From Corynebacterium hylobatis (GTDB taxonomy: Bacteria; Actinomycetota; Actinomycetes; Mycobacteriales; Mycobacteriaceae), in contig NZ_RXHJ01000006.1 of NCBI RefSeq assembly GCF_003955685.1, forward strand, positions 1 through 64,000: a stretch of 64,000 bases of DNA, in the 5' to 3' direction. A model generated the notes under the pieces. That model was not told the origin of the DNA and did no database searches. It saw only the letters and a program-made list of their open reading frames with translations. Of the stretch, positions 43,928 to 52,304 are shown in pieces. A program made the translations under genes and the position numbers. The first letter of the stretch is position 1, and each line of letters begins with the position of its first letter.

Positions 43928-44532
43928 GAGGCGCTCACCTGCACCAGCTCGCGGGGGAGGATCAGTTCCCGGTGGTCCTGGAGGAGGGGCGTGGCGATGG
44001 CCTCCTTGACTATCTCGGGCAGGCCCTGCCCCGTGAAACCCTCCCACACCATGTCGGCGATGGGGACGATCTGGTCGCCGGGGCCGGTGAGCACGGCCAC
44101 CATGGCCAGGCCCTCATTCTCCCCGCTGCCTTCCAGGGACATGCCGACGGTGTTGGCGCGCTCGTCGATAAGCATGCGGGCCTGCCCCTCCCGGAGGATC
44201 TCCGCGCCTTCCGGCGGGGGGACGATGAGGGCGCGCATCATGCGCCGCAGGGTGCGATCGGGTTCAGTTCCCCCCTCCGCAATCATCGTCTGCACGGAGA
44301 CGGACCCGCAGGTCCAGCCACCCGCCATGGCACCGGCGTCGGGCCGGCACGTCAGATCCAGCGGGATCGACCAGCTGTAGCCGACCATTCCGAGGCGGAC
44401 ATCCGAGACGACGGACCGCGTCGGCGTGACCGGAAGCAGCACGGTGGGCAGCAGCAGTATGACGGTGGTGATCCCGAACAGCGACCACCACCACCTGTGG
44501 TCCGCGGCCGGCTGGAGACGATAGGAACTCAT
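43924..44532 (-). CDS. Membrane-anchored extracytoplasmic protein of unknown function
   Basis: 202 residues with one N-terminal helix (about 14-35), then a predicted outside domain with two cysteines (LTCRPD, WTCGSV) that could form a disulfide. The C-terminal half has 'EGLAMVAVLTGPGDQIVPIA'. No family recognised. It is the first gene of the operon with the PrsW-like protease. The ATG at 44532 has TAGTCT 7 nt upstream and no ribosome site. A role as substrate or regulator of the protease is a guess from the overlap. Confidence 0.75.
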   Translation of the reverse strand: MSSYRLQPAADHRWWWSLFGITTVILLLPTVLLPVTPTRSVVSDVRLGMVGYSWSIPLDLTCRPDAGAMAGGWTCGSVSVQTMIAEGGTEPDRTLRRMMRALIVPPPEGAEILREGQARMLIDERANTVGMSLEGSGENEGLAMVAVLTGPGDQIVPIADMVWEGFTGQGLPEIVKEAIATPLLQDHRELILPRELVQVSAS

Positions 44533-44539
44533 GACTCAC

Positions 44540-44545
44540 AGACTA
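44540..44545 (-). promoter_or_regulatory. -10 element, PrsW operon
   Basis: TAGTCT on the minus strand, 7 nt before the ATG at 44532; back to back with the pepO element at 44563. Confidence 0.5.
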
Positions 44546-44562
44546 ACGGGGTCCGGCTCACC

Positions 44563-44568
44563 TAGAGT
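44563..44568 (+). promoter_or_regulatory. -10 element, M13 peptidase
   Basis: TAGAGT lies 7 nt before the ATG at 44576; no Shine-Dalgarno is present. Confidence 0.5.
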
Positions 44569-44575
44569 TGACGGT

Positions 44576-46516
44576 ATGAATGACCTCTACGCCTATGTCA
44601 ACGGCCCCTGGCTCGCCACCCACGTGATTCCGGACGACCGCGGCGTCGACGGCACCTTCCACAAGCTCCGCGATCAGGCCGAGATCGACGTCCGCGAGAT
44701 CGTCGAGACCGACACCGGCCGCGCCGGCACCCTCTTCAACTCCTTCATGGACGTCGAGGGCGTCAACGCCGCCGGCATGCGTCCCCTCGACGCGGACCTG
44801 GACCTGCTCAGCGTCGCCGATGCGAAGGAATTCGCCGGTCGCCTCGGTGAACTCGAGCGTATCGGTGTCGCTTCCCCGCTCACTTTCTGGGTGGAGAAGG
44901 ACTCCAACTCGGAGGACGCGCTGGCCTACCTGATCCAGTCCGGCCTCGGCCTCCCCGACGAGGCCTATTACCGCGAACCGCAGCACGCCGAGACGCTCGC
45001 CGCTTACCGGCGGCACGTCACCGAGATGCTGCAGTTCCTCGACCCCGCCCGCCTCTTCGGGCTGACCCCGGAGATCGCGACCGAGCGGATCGTGGCCCTG
45101 GAGACGGAGATCGCCGCCGGCCACTGGGATGTGGTGGCCACCCGCGACGCTGTGAAGACCTACAACCCGACCGAGTTCCAGGCACTGCCCCGGGCCATCC
45201 GGACCCTGCTCATCGGCACCGGCCTGCCCGAGCAGCGCCTCGTGTCGATGATGCCCTCCTACGTCGACCACCTCGCCGGACTGCTCACCGACGACCGGCT
45301 GGCCGACTGGCAGCTCTGGGCCACCTGGCACATCCTGCGCTCCCGCGCCAGGGTGCTGCCCGAGGAGGTCGGGGCGAAGAACTTCGAGTTCTACGGCACA
45401 CGGCTGTCCGGTGCGACGCAGCAGCGCGACCGCTGGAAGCGTGGCGTCGGCATCGTCGAATCCCTGGTGGGCCAGGAGATCGGCAAGGTCTTCGTTGACC
45501 AGCACTTCCCACCGAGCTCCAAGGAGGAGATGCTCGAGCTCGTCGACTACCTCGTGGAGGCCTACCGGGAGCGCATCAACCAGCTGCCGTGGATGACCGG
45601 GGAGACCCAGGGACGTGCCCTGGAGAAGCTGGACCAGTTCAAGGCGAAGATCGGCTACCCCGATGTGTGGCGCTCCTACGAGGGCCTGTCCTTCGGGTCG
45701 GACGGCGGCTCCCTGCTGGAGAATATGCGCGCCGCCTCCTCCTTCCTGCAGGACTACGAGCTGAACAAGATCGGCAAACCGGCGGACCGGGAGGAGTGGT
45801 TCACCACCCCGCAGACCGTCAACGCCTTCTACAACCCGGTGGTCAACGACATCACCTTCCCCGCCGCCATCCTGCGCCGGCCCTTCTACTCCCCCGACAT
45901 GGACGCCGCGGAGAATTTCGGCGCCATCGGCGCGGTCATCGGCCACGAGATCGGCCACGGCTTCGACGACCAGGGCTCGCAGTATGACGGCCACGGCAAC
46001 CTGCGTTCCTGGTGGACCGAGGCGGACCGGGCGGCCTTCACCAAGCTGACCGATAAACTCGTCGCCCAGTTCAACGGCCTGGTCCCCACCGTGCTGCGCG
46101 AGGCGGGCATTGAGTCCGAGGGCGTCAACGGTGAGTTCACCCTCGGCGAGAACATCGGTGACCTCGGCGGACTGGGTATCGCCGTGGTGGCCTACCGCCG
46201 TTACCTCGAGGAACGTGGACTGACCTACGAGACCTCCCCGGTCCTGCCCTTCGAGGTCGAGGACGCTGATCCGGGTCTCGCCGGCCGCGAGTTCAACGGC
46301 CTGCAGCGGCTGTTCCTGTCCTGGGCGCGGGTCTGGCGCACCGCCATCCGCCCGCAGCAGTCGCAGCAGTACCTGGCGATTGACCCCCACTCCCCCGCCG
46401 AGTTCCGCTGCAACGTCATCGCCGCGAACATCGACGAGTTCTATGAGGCCTTCCCGGAGATCACCGCGGACTCCCCCATGTGGATCGCCCCGGAAGAGCG
46501 CGTCACCATCTGGTAG
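44576..46516 (+). CDS. pepO: M13-family zinc endopeptidase (PepO/neprilysin-like)
   Basis: 646 residues. Zinc motif HEIGH at 457-461 and the third ligand E525 with D529 in GENIGDLGG identify M13 (gluzincin) peptidases, which cleave oligopeptides. The substrate-binding 'NAFYNPVVNDITFPAAIL' is also typical. There is no signal peptide or membrane anchor, so the enzyme is likely cytoplasmic, unlike mammalian neprilysin. The start at 44576 follows a TAGAGT -10 at leaderless distance. A strong terminator follows the gene. Confidence 0.93.
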   Translation: MNDLYAYVNGPWLATHVIPDDRGVDGTFHKLRDQAEIDVREIVETDTGRAGTLFNSFMDVEGVNAAGMRPLDADLDLLSVADAKEFAGRLGELERIGVASPLTFWVEKDSNSEDALAYLIQSGLGLPDEAYYREPQHAETLAAYRRHVTEMLQFLDPARLFGLTPEIATERIVALETEIAAGHWDVVATRDAVKTYNPTEFQALPRAIRTLLIGTGLPEQRLVSMMPSYVDHLAGLLTDDRLADWQLWATWHILRSRARVLPEEVGAKNFEFYGTRLSGATQQRDRWKRGVGIVESLVGQEIGKVFVDQHFPPSSKEEMLELVDYLVEAYRERINQLPWMTGETQGRALEKLDQFKAKIGYPDVWRSYEGLSFGSDGGSLLENMRAASSFLQDYELNKIGKPADREEWFTTPQTVNAFYNPVVNDITFPAAILRRPFYSPDMDAAENFGAIGAVIGHEIGHGFDDQGSQYDGHGNLRSWWTEADRAAFTKLTDKLVAQFNGLVPTVLREAGIESEGVNGEFTLGENIGDLGGLGIAVVAYRRYLEERGLTYETSPVLPFEVEDADPGLAGREFNGLQRLFLSWARVWRTAIRPQQSQQYLAIDPHSPAEFRCNVIAANIDEFYEAFPEITADSPMWIAPEERVTIW

Positions 46517-46537
46517 GTTTCTGGCCCTGAAAACACG

Positions 46538-46567
46538 GAGGGCACCGGGTCTCTACCCGGTGCCCTC
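46538..46567. terminator. Bidirectional hairpin terminator
   Basis: A perfect 13-bp stem GAGGGCACCGGGT / ACCCGGTGCCCTC with a 4-nt loop lies between convergent pepO and the phosphoesterase gene. Confidence 0.85.
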
Positions 46568-46583
46568 AGCGTTCACTCAAGGT

Positions 46584-48410
46584 TCACTGCTTGGCGATGC
46601 CGTAGGAATCGCGCAGCGTGACGGTACGCTCACCGCCGTTGTGCAGATCGCCCTCCACGACGTAGAACTCGATCTTGAAGGTGTCCTCGTCGAAGGTGTA
46701 GATGGCGAAGGTCTGGGTCTCCGACTGGCGGTAGTTGTCGTGCCTGTGCTCGAACTTCGGGGAGTCCTCCGGCTGCTCCGCGATGTCGAAGAGGCCGTTC
46801 CAGAGCTCGGTGTCCTCCTCGGTCATCCAGTCCAGACGGGGGCGGACCTTGGCGACGTGCTCGGCACCCTTCTGGTAGATCGCGTCGTAGGTCTTGGTCC
46901 CGGAGGTGTTCGGGATGACGTAGGTGACGCCCTCCGGGTTGACGTGGTACTCGACGCCGTCGATCTCGGTCTTCCGGGTCTCCTCGACCTCGCCGTAGGC
47001 GAAGTTGTCGGGGGTGTAGAGCAGGGACTTGGTACGGGTCAGGTTGTGGTCGTGGCCCTGCAGGACGAGGTCTACGCCGAGTTCGTCCGCGATCTGGACG
47101 AACTCCTCGCGGGTGACCTGGACGTCGGTGTCCTGGAGTGCGTGGTAGGAGGCGGAGTAGACCGGCTTGTGGTACATCAGCACGATCCAGTTGGCGCCGT
47201 TATCGCGCGCCTGCTGGATGTCGGCCCTCGCCCACTCCATCTGCTCGGCGCCGATGGCACCCTGCTCCGGGTTGTCCGCGGATTCCTTGTTGTCGTTGGT
47301 GTTGAGGACGACGAAATGGGCACCGGAGTGGTCGAAGGAGTAGTAGGAACCACCGTTGACGGCACCGTTGGTCACGGGCACGTTGGTGTGCTCGTTGAAT
47401 GCGCTCTCATCCACGGCATCGGACTCACGGATGTAGTTCAGGTTGTACTCGTCGTGGTTGCCGGGGGTGTAGGCGTGGGGCAGGTTCATCTTCGACTCAC
47501 GCGACATATCGAGGTTGTCCACCCACTCGTCCTCGACCTGGGCGATCTCCACGAAGTCACCGGTGTGGACGGCGAATTCCGCATCCGGTGCGGTCTCCCT
47601 GGCCAGTTCCAGGGTGTTGGCGCCGTAGGCCGCCTCATTGTTGACGTTGGCGTTCCAGTAGGCGTTCTGGGTGTCGGTGTAGTGGATGAACTGGGTCGGC
47701 GACACGCCCTCGGTGGCGGTCCGGAAGGAACCGGTCTCGGAGAAACCCTCCGATTCGGATCCCAGCTGGAAGTAGTACTGCGTGTCCGGCTCCAGGCCGC
47801 TGGCGGTGGCCTTGTGGGAGTGCTCGGCGACCTCCTGCAGCGCCAGGTAGCCGAGACCGTCGCCGTCCGCGGTCCACTCGGTGTTCTCCCGGGTGATCTG
47901 CTCATCGGTGAAATAGCCGAGGACCTCCTCCGGTGCACCGTTCTCATCGACGAGGAAGTCGCCCTCATCATCGGTGGTGACCGATGCGTAGATGTAGTAG
48001 CCCTCGGCGTCGCGTTCGGCGTACTCGGAGACGACCTCCGACACGTCGGCAGGGAACTCCACGGCGTCCGCCATGTCCTCGCTGGTGGAGACGCGGACAA
48101 CGGAGTCGGTGAGGTTGTCGGTGGTGTACCAGTTGAAGGACATCGCGGTGGCGGGGTCCTCCGGCAGGTTCATCGCGATGCGGTTGGGCTCGTTGCTGGC
48201 CGGGACGGGAGCCACATCCGGCTTGGCATCCTGCAGCTCGATCAGGTCGAGGCCGTTTGTCTCGCCGTACACCGGATCGACATCTGCGGTGGCCGTCTGG
48301 GCGGCAGGCGAGGTCTCCTGTCCCCCGTCAGTTCCTGTGCAGCCGACCAGGACGAGCGCGGAGACCGACACCGCCGTGAATTTTTTGAGTGTGTTGGACC
48401 AGTGTGCCAC
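46584..48410 (-). CDS. Lipoprotein metallophosphoesterase (purple acid phosphatase-like)
   Basis: 608 residues with a lipoprotein signal: positive start, hydrophobic stretch, and lipobox LVGC with Cys24. A purple-acid-phosphatase N-terminal (FN3-like) domain is followed by the metallophosphoesterase core: HTGDF, 'TPGNHDEYN', 'LMYHKPVYS' and 'LQGHDHNLTRT' supply the dimetal ligands. It is therefore predicted to release phosphate at the cell surface. The GTG at 48410 has AAGGAAAA 5 nt upstream. The leader contains CTCACC and TTCATC at 11-bp spacing, perhaps a phosphate-control box, unproven. Confidence 0.88.
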   Translation of the reverse strand: MAHWSNTLKKFTAVSVSALVLVGCTGTDGGQETSPAAQTATADVDPVYGETNGLDLIELQDAKPDVAPVPASNEPNRIAMNLPEDPATAMSFNWYTTDNLTDSVVRVSTSEDMADAVEFPADVSEVVSEYAERDAEGYYIYASVTTDDEGDFLVDENGAPEEVLGYFTDEQITRENTEWTADGDGLGYLALQEVAEHSHKATASGLEPDTQYYFQLGSESEGFSETGSFRTATEGVSPTQFIHYTDTQNAYWNANVNNEAAYGANTLELARETAPDAEFAVHTGDFVEIAQVEDEWVDNLDMSRESKMNLPHAYTPGNHDEYNLNYIRESDAVDESAFNEHTNVPVTNGAVNGGSYYSFDHSGAHFVVLNTNDNKESADNPEQGAIGAEQMEWARADIQQARDNGANWIVLMYHKPVYSASYHALQDTDVQVTREEFVQIADELGVDLVLQGHDHNLTRTKSLLYTPDNFAYGEVEETRKTEIDGVEYHVNPEGVTYVIPNTSGTKTYDAIYQKGAEHVAKVRPRLDWMTEEDTELWNGLFDIAEQPEDSPKFEHRHDNYRQSETQTFAIYTFDEDTFKIEFYVVEGDLHNGGERTVTLRDSYGIAKQ

Positions 48411-48573
48411 GAGAGTTTTCCTTTTCCCTCAGTTTCTACAGACCCATAGAATCTACGATTATGAAGTGACCAAATAGTTAGATCAACCTATAAACGAGAT
48501 GAACTCTGGGTGAGCAGGCGGTTTCCGGAAAAGAAAACAGCGGATCCCCTCAGGGGACGGACGTGGGCTCGGT

Positions 48574-49194
48574 TCAGTCGCGGATGCTGAGTTCGGCAAC
48601 CACGACGCGTTTCTCCGGCAGGGCCGGCAGCCAGCCGATCAGGTGCAGGCGCGCGGTGTCGGCGCTGGTACCGCCGGTGTTCATGCGGCGCAGCAGGTGC
48701 GGCATGCGCAGCTGGAAGGAACGCACCCGGCCGTCGAGGTTGACGGTGCCCACGGCACGCTGGCGGGTGACCTCATAGAACTCCACGTCGCCGACGTCGA
48801 CCTTGCCTTCCTCGCCGGAACCCCGCAGATCCAGCACGGCGGGCACCCCGTCGGAACGGGTCGCCCCGTCATCGCCCTCGAGGATGGTGCGGATGAACTG
48901 GGCCACGGCCACCGGATCCCCCAGTGCGTTGGATACCCAGCGGTGGCCGAGGACGCTGTGGTCCATCTCGGTGAGGGTGTGCTCCGGGTTGATCTCGGAG
49001 GGACGATAGGTCACGGGGAGCTGCACAGTGCGGCCGTCGATGTCCGCACCGACGAGGACCTCGATCCCGACGACGTCATCGGGGTCGACCAGACGGCAGG
49101 AACCGAGGAGGGTGACAATACCTGCGTGACGGGCTGCGATATCTTCCTTGGAAGGGCTGAGTTCTGCGTCATAAATGTGTGCTACACCGCTCAT
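48574..49194 (-). CDS. Maltokinase N-terminal cap-like stand-alone protein
   Basis: 206 residues resembling the N-terminal cap domain of actinobacterial maltokinases (CG0192-like): 'HIYDAELSPSKEDIAARHAG', 'LLGSCRLVDPDDVVGIEVLV', and 'VQLPVTYRPSEI'. The kinase domain itself is absent, and no glycogen or trehalose gene is close, so it may bind a ligand or regulate another enzyme. I start at the second ATG (49194) because AGGAG is 7 nt from it but only 1 nt from the first (49200). Confidence 0.7.
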   Translation of the reverse strand: MSGVAHIYDAELSPSKEDIAARHAGIVTLLGSCRLVDPDDVVGIEVLVGADIDGRTVQLPVTYRPSEINPEHTLTEMDHSVLGHRWVSNALGDPVAVAQFIRTILEGDDGATRSDGVPAVLDLRGSGEEGKVDVGDVEFYEVTRQRAVGTVNLDGRVRSFQLRMPHLLRRMNTGGTSADTARLHLIGWLPALPEKRVVVAELSIRD

Positions 49195-49277
49195 GGTCAT
49201 GCTCCTGCCTGGATGTCTTCTGTCGTGATTCCCAGCGTAGCCGCATTGAACCGTGAACGTGGGCCGTCCGCGGCAAC

Positions 49278-49283
49278 TAGGCT
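49278..49283 (+). promoter_or_regulatory. -10 element, alpha/beta hydrolase
   Basis: TAGGCT lies 7 nt before the ATG at 49291; no Shine-Dalgarno. Confidence 0.5.
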
Positions 49284-49290
49284 GGTCGCC

Positions 49291-50220
49291 ATGACTGACA
49301 CCCCCGCACACAATGCCAGAACTCCCGAGGAGCTGCAGGAGGAGCAGTTCCGTGCAGAGTTCCAGGTAGGCGGCGTCGACAGGCAGCTCTCCGCGGAGGA
49401 GCAGCTCGCCCAGCTGGCCTCCTACATCGACGTCCACTACGAGCTGCCCGACTTCACCCCGCCGTGGAAGGGCGGGGTGGGGGATCCGGACCCGGCGGAC
49501 AACTACATCGCGCGTCTGCCGGACCGGATCACCCACACGGCGATGCTCATGCTCGGTTCGGGTCTCGACCACTCCATGCCGGGTGTGGTGTGGGCCGAGG
49601 GCGTCGAGGTGGAGGAGGTCCCGGAGGTCGGCGGCCGCCTGTTCACCCCGAGCCAGCCCACCGGCGCGTGGGCCCTCAGTCTCCACTCGGGTGGTTGGTG
49701 GCGGGGTTCGGGCAACGCCCTGGAGATCGCGTGGCGTCCCGAGGTGGCCGCAGCCGCGCAGCGCTCCGGCACGATCATCCTGGACCTGGATTATCCGTTG
49801 GCCCCGCAGAGCACGGTCGCGGAGATGAACGCCATGGTGCGCACGGCCGCGGGTGTCGCGCAGCACCACAACGCGACCTCGCTGACGGGTTGGGGCTATT
49901 CCTCCGGGGCGGCGCTGGCCGCCATGAACGCCCCGCTTTTCGACGCCCTCGTGCTCACCTTCCCCGACCTCGGCAGCGTCGCAGGTCTGCCCGCGGAGGT
50001 CCTGGCGGAGCAGGCGGTGCCCGAGCCCGCCACCTGGCCGCGCACGCTGCTGCAGGTGGCGCTGCAGGACGAGATCGCGCAGCGCCCCACCGGCCTGGAG
50101 CAGGTCGCCGACCTCACTGTCCGGGAGTACGTCTCCCGCCACCGCATCTCCACACCGGAGGTGGCCCGCCAACGGGTCGCAGACGTCGCGGACTTCCTGC
50201 GCGCTCAGTCCTCGAGGTAG
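49291..50220 (+). CDS. Alpha/beta hydrolase
   Basis: 309 residues. An oxyanion-type LHSGGWWRG (131-139) and nucleophile Ser204 in GYSSG fit the HSL/esterase branch of alpha/beta hydrolases. 'DLDYPLAPQSTV' is the usual segment between them. The acidic and histidine residues of the triad are less obvious near the end. The N-terminal 60 residues are polar and not part of the core. It likely hydrolyses small esters. The leaderless-type TAGGCT supports the start. Its 3' end overlaps the convergent BrkB gene by 16 nt. Confidence 0.85.
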   Translation: MTDTPAHNARTPEELQEEQFRAEFQVGGVDRQLSAEEQLAQLASYIDVHYELPDFTPPWKGGVGDPDPADNYIARLPDRITHTAMLMLGSGLDHSMPGVVWAEGVEVEEVPEVGGRLFTPSQPTGAWALSLHSGGWWRGSGNALEIAWRPEVAAAAQRSGTIILDLDYPLAPQSTVAEMNAMVRTAAGVAQHHNATSLTGWGYSSGAALAAMNAPLFDALVLTFPDLGSVAGLPAEVLAEQAVPEPATWPRTLLQVALQDEIAQRPTGLEQVADLTVREYVSRHRISTPEVARQRVADVADFLRAQSSR

Positions 50221-51239
50221 TCCAGGCGCAGGTCTCGACCGCGTTCGGCCATCTTCTCCCGCGCGGCCTCCCGCTGGCGGGTACGGCGGATGGAACGCGG
50301 CGGCAGCTGGAGCTGCCGTTCCGCCCGCACCCCGGCCTTCAGCTGGTGGACGCGTTCGATCTCCGCATCGATCTTCACACCGAGGATGAGGAAGATATTC
50401 GCACCCCACAGCGCGAACATGAGGGCCAGCACACTACCGATCGCCCCGTAGGAGCCCAGGGCGGGGAAATAATTCAGGTAGATCCAGAAGCCCACGCTGA
50501 CCAGCGCAATCCCGATGAGTGCGCTGCAGGCTCCGATGCTGAGCCACCGGAAGCGGGCCTGCCGGACGTTGGGGGTGACGTAGTACAGCACGGCCAGCAG
50601 CAGGGCGGACAGGGCGAAGATGATCGGCCACTTCAGCCACCGCCACACCGGCAGGAACACCCCCAGCAGGTAGTCGAGGACCCGGGACAGGCCCAGGGGT
50701 TCGGCGATGAGCCCCAGGGTGGCGTTGACCACCGTCTCGTTGAGCATCACTGAGGCGAGGATGAGCACCATGCCGACCACCATGAACAGGGTGGTGCCCA
50801 GCATCGTCGCCAGCTTGGCGATCATCGGCCGTCCCTCCGTCTGCTCGTAGACGGTGTTGGCGCAGCGGGAGAAGGCGCGCACATAGGCCGAGGCCGACCA
50901 CAGGGCCACGACCGTGCCCACGATGAGGCCGACGATGCCGCCGGTGGAGGAACCGATGACCGTATTGACCAGATCCGTGACCGCCGCCCGGTACTCCTCC
51001 GGGATGTAGGTGGTGATGAAGTCTGCGGTCAGCTCGGAAACCAGCGCCGCGTTATTCGCCAGGACGATGGTGGCGATGGAGTAGATGGCCAGGATCGTCG
51101 GCGCCACCGCGAGCAGAGTGAAGAAGGTGAGCTTGGCGGCCATGTCGATGACACCCAGGAGGAAGAATTCCCGGACCACACGTCTGAGTACGTAGCGGGC
51201 TCCACGGGCATCCAGACGCAGCAACCTCGGCTCCTCCAC
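50205..51239 (-). CDS. YihY/BrkB family membrane protein
   Basis: 344 residues with six helices between about 25 and 300. Family signature includes 'KLTFFTLLAVAPTILAIYSI' and 'NTVYEQTEGRPMIAKLATML'. Initially described as ribonuclease BN, the family is now just an uncharacterised inner-membrane group. The C-terminus is long, basic and cytoplasmic. I start at the GTG at 51239, with AGGGA upstream and 7 bp after the alcohol dehydrogenase gene on the same strand; the frame to 51308 overlaps that gene. Confidence 0.85.
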   Translation of the reverse strand: MEEPRLLRLDARGARYVLRRVVREFFLLGVIDMAAKLTFFTLLAVAPTILAIYSIATIVLANNAALVSELTADFITTYIPEEYRAAVTDLVNTVIGSSTGGIVGLIVGTVVALWSASAYVRAFSRCANTVYEQTEGRPMIAKLATMLGTTLFMVVGMVLILASVMLNETVVNATLGLIAEPLGLSRVLDYLLGVFLPVWRWLKWPIIFALSALLLAVLYYVTPNVRQARFRWLSIGACSALIGIALVSVGFWIYLNYFPALGSYGAIGSVLALMFALWGANIFLILGVKIDAEIERVHQLKAGVRAERQLQLPPRSIRRTRQREAAREKMAERGRDLRLDYLED

Positions 51240-51246
51240 TGCGTCC

Positions 51247-52287
51247 CTAGAAGGTGGCCGCGTCGATGACGAAGCGGTAGCGGACGTCCGAGGCGACCGT
51301 GCGGTCATAGGCCTGGTTGATCTGCTCCGCGTCGATGAGCTCGATCTCGGCGGTCACACCATGTTCCGCGCAGAAGTCGAGCATCTCCTGGGTTTCGCGG
51401 ATCCCGCCAACCAGCGAACCAGACAGCGAACGGCGCCGCGTCGTGAGCATACGGGTCGGGGTCTGCAGCGGCAGGCCGGGCAGGCCGAGCTGGACCAGCG
51501 CACCGTCGAAACGCAGCAGGCCCAGGTAGGCCGAGGTGTCCAGATCGACGGAGACGGTGTTGAGGATCAGGTCGAAGTAGTTGTGCAGGTCCTCCGGCAG
51601 ACCAACCGCGGTGGAGACGTGGCGGGCGGCACCGAAACGCAGGGCATCGTCACGCTTGGCGGTGGAATGGGAGAGGACGGTGACCTCCGCGCCCATGGCC
51701 GCGGCGATCTTCACACCGACGTGCCCGAGACCACCCATGCCGATGATCGCGACACGCTTACCCGGGCCCGCGCCCCAGTGCCGCAGCGGCGAGTAGGTGG
51801 TGATGCCCGCGCACAGCAGCGGGGCAGCCGCCGCCGGATCCAGGCCCGGCGGGACCGCCACGACGAAGGACTCACGCACCACGATGGCCTGCGAATACCC
51901 GCCCTGGGTCAACTCGCCACCATCGTAGGCGCCGTAGGTGAGCACCGGGCCCTGCTCACAGTAGGAGACCTCCCCCAGCTCACACGGGTGGCACTGCCCG
52001 CAGGAGTTGACGAAACAGCCCACCCCGACCCGGTCACCTGGACGGTAATTGAGCACCTTGTCGCCGACCTGCTCGACGATGCCGACGATCTCATGGCCGG
52101 GCACCAGCGGGTACTCGCGTTCGCCCCAGTCACCCCGCATCGTGTGGATGTCGGAATGGCAGATGCCGGCGAACTCGATTCGGATGAGGACGTCATCCTC
52201 CCGCAGGGGACGGCGCGTGATGGTCACCGGCTCCAGCGGCTGCGAAAAACCCGGGGTGCCCCAGGCGCGGACGGTCAGATCAGTCAT
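51247..52287 (-). CDS. Zinc-dependent alcohol dehydrogenase (cinnamyl-alcohol type)
   Basis: 346 residues. Catalytic zinc: Cys in GICHSDIH, His-Glu in PGHEIVG, and a further Cys in LLCAGITTY. Structural zinc: 'CGQCHPCELGEVSYC'. The nucleotide site is 'IGMGGLGHVGVKIA'. It groups with YahK/CAD-type NADPH aldehyde reductases. The ATG at 52287 has TACCCT 6 nt upstream. The BrkB gene follows closely and is probably co-transcribed. Confidence 0.92.
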   Translation of the reverse strand: MTDLTVRAWGTPGFSQPLEPVTITRRPLREDDVLIRIEFAGICHSDIHTMRGDWGEREYPLVPGHEIVGIVEQVGDKVLNYRPGDRVGVGCFVNSCGQCHPCELGEVSYCEQGPVLTYGAYDGGELTQGGYSQAIVVRESFVVAVPPGLDPAAAAPLLCAGITTYSPLRHWGAGPGKRVAIIGMGGLGHVGVKIAAAMGAEVTVLSHSTAKRDDALRFGAARHVSTAVGLPEDLHNYFDLILNTVSVDLDTSAYLGLLRFDGALVQLGLPGLPLQTPTRMLTTRRRSLSGSLVGGIRETQEMLDFCAEHGVTAEIELIDAEQINQAYDRTVASDVRYRFVIDAATF

Positions 52288-52293
52288 GCAGCC

Positions 52294-52299
52294 AGGGTA
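52294..52299 (-). promoter_or_regulatory. -10 element, alcohol dehydrogenase
   Basis: TACCCT on the minus strand, 6 nt before the ATG at 52287. Confidence 0.45.
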
Positions 52300-52304
52300 A
52301 GTGT

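Noticed and set aside
48495..48517. CTCACC and TTCATC at 11-bp spacing upstream of the phosphoesterase
   Set aside because: Only two loose hexamers; too weak to call a PhoR box without binding or alignment data.
48545..48557. TCCCC-TCA-GGGGA hairpin 3' of the maltokinase-cap-like gene
   Set aside because: Five-bp stem with 3-nt loop is too short to call a terminator with confidence.
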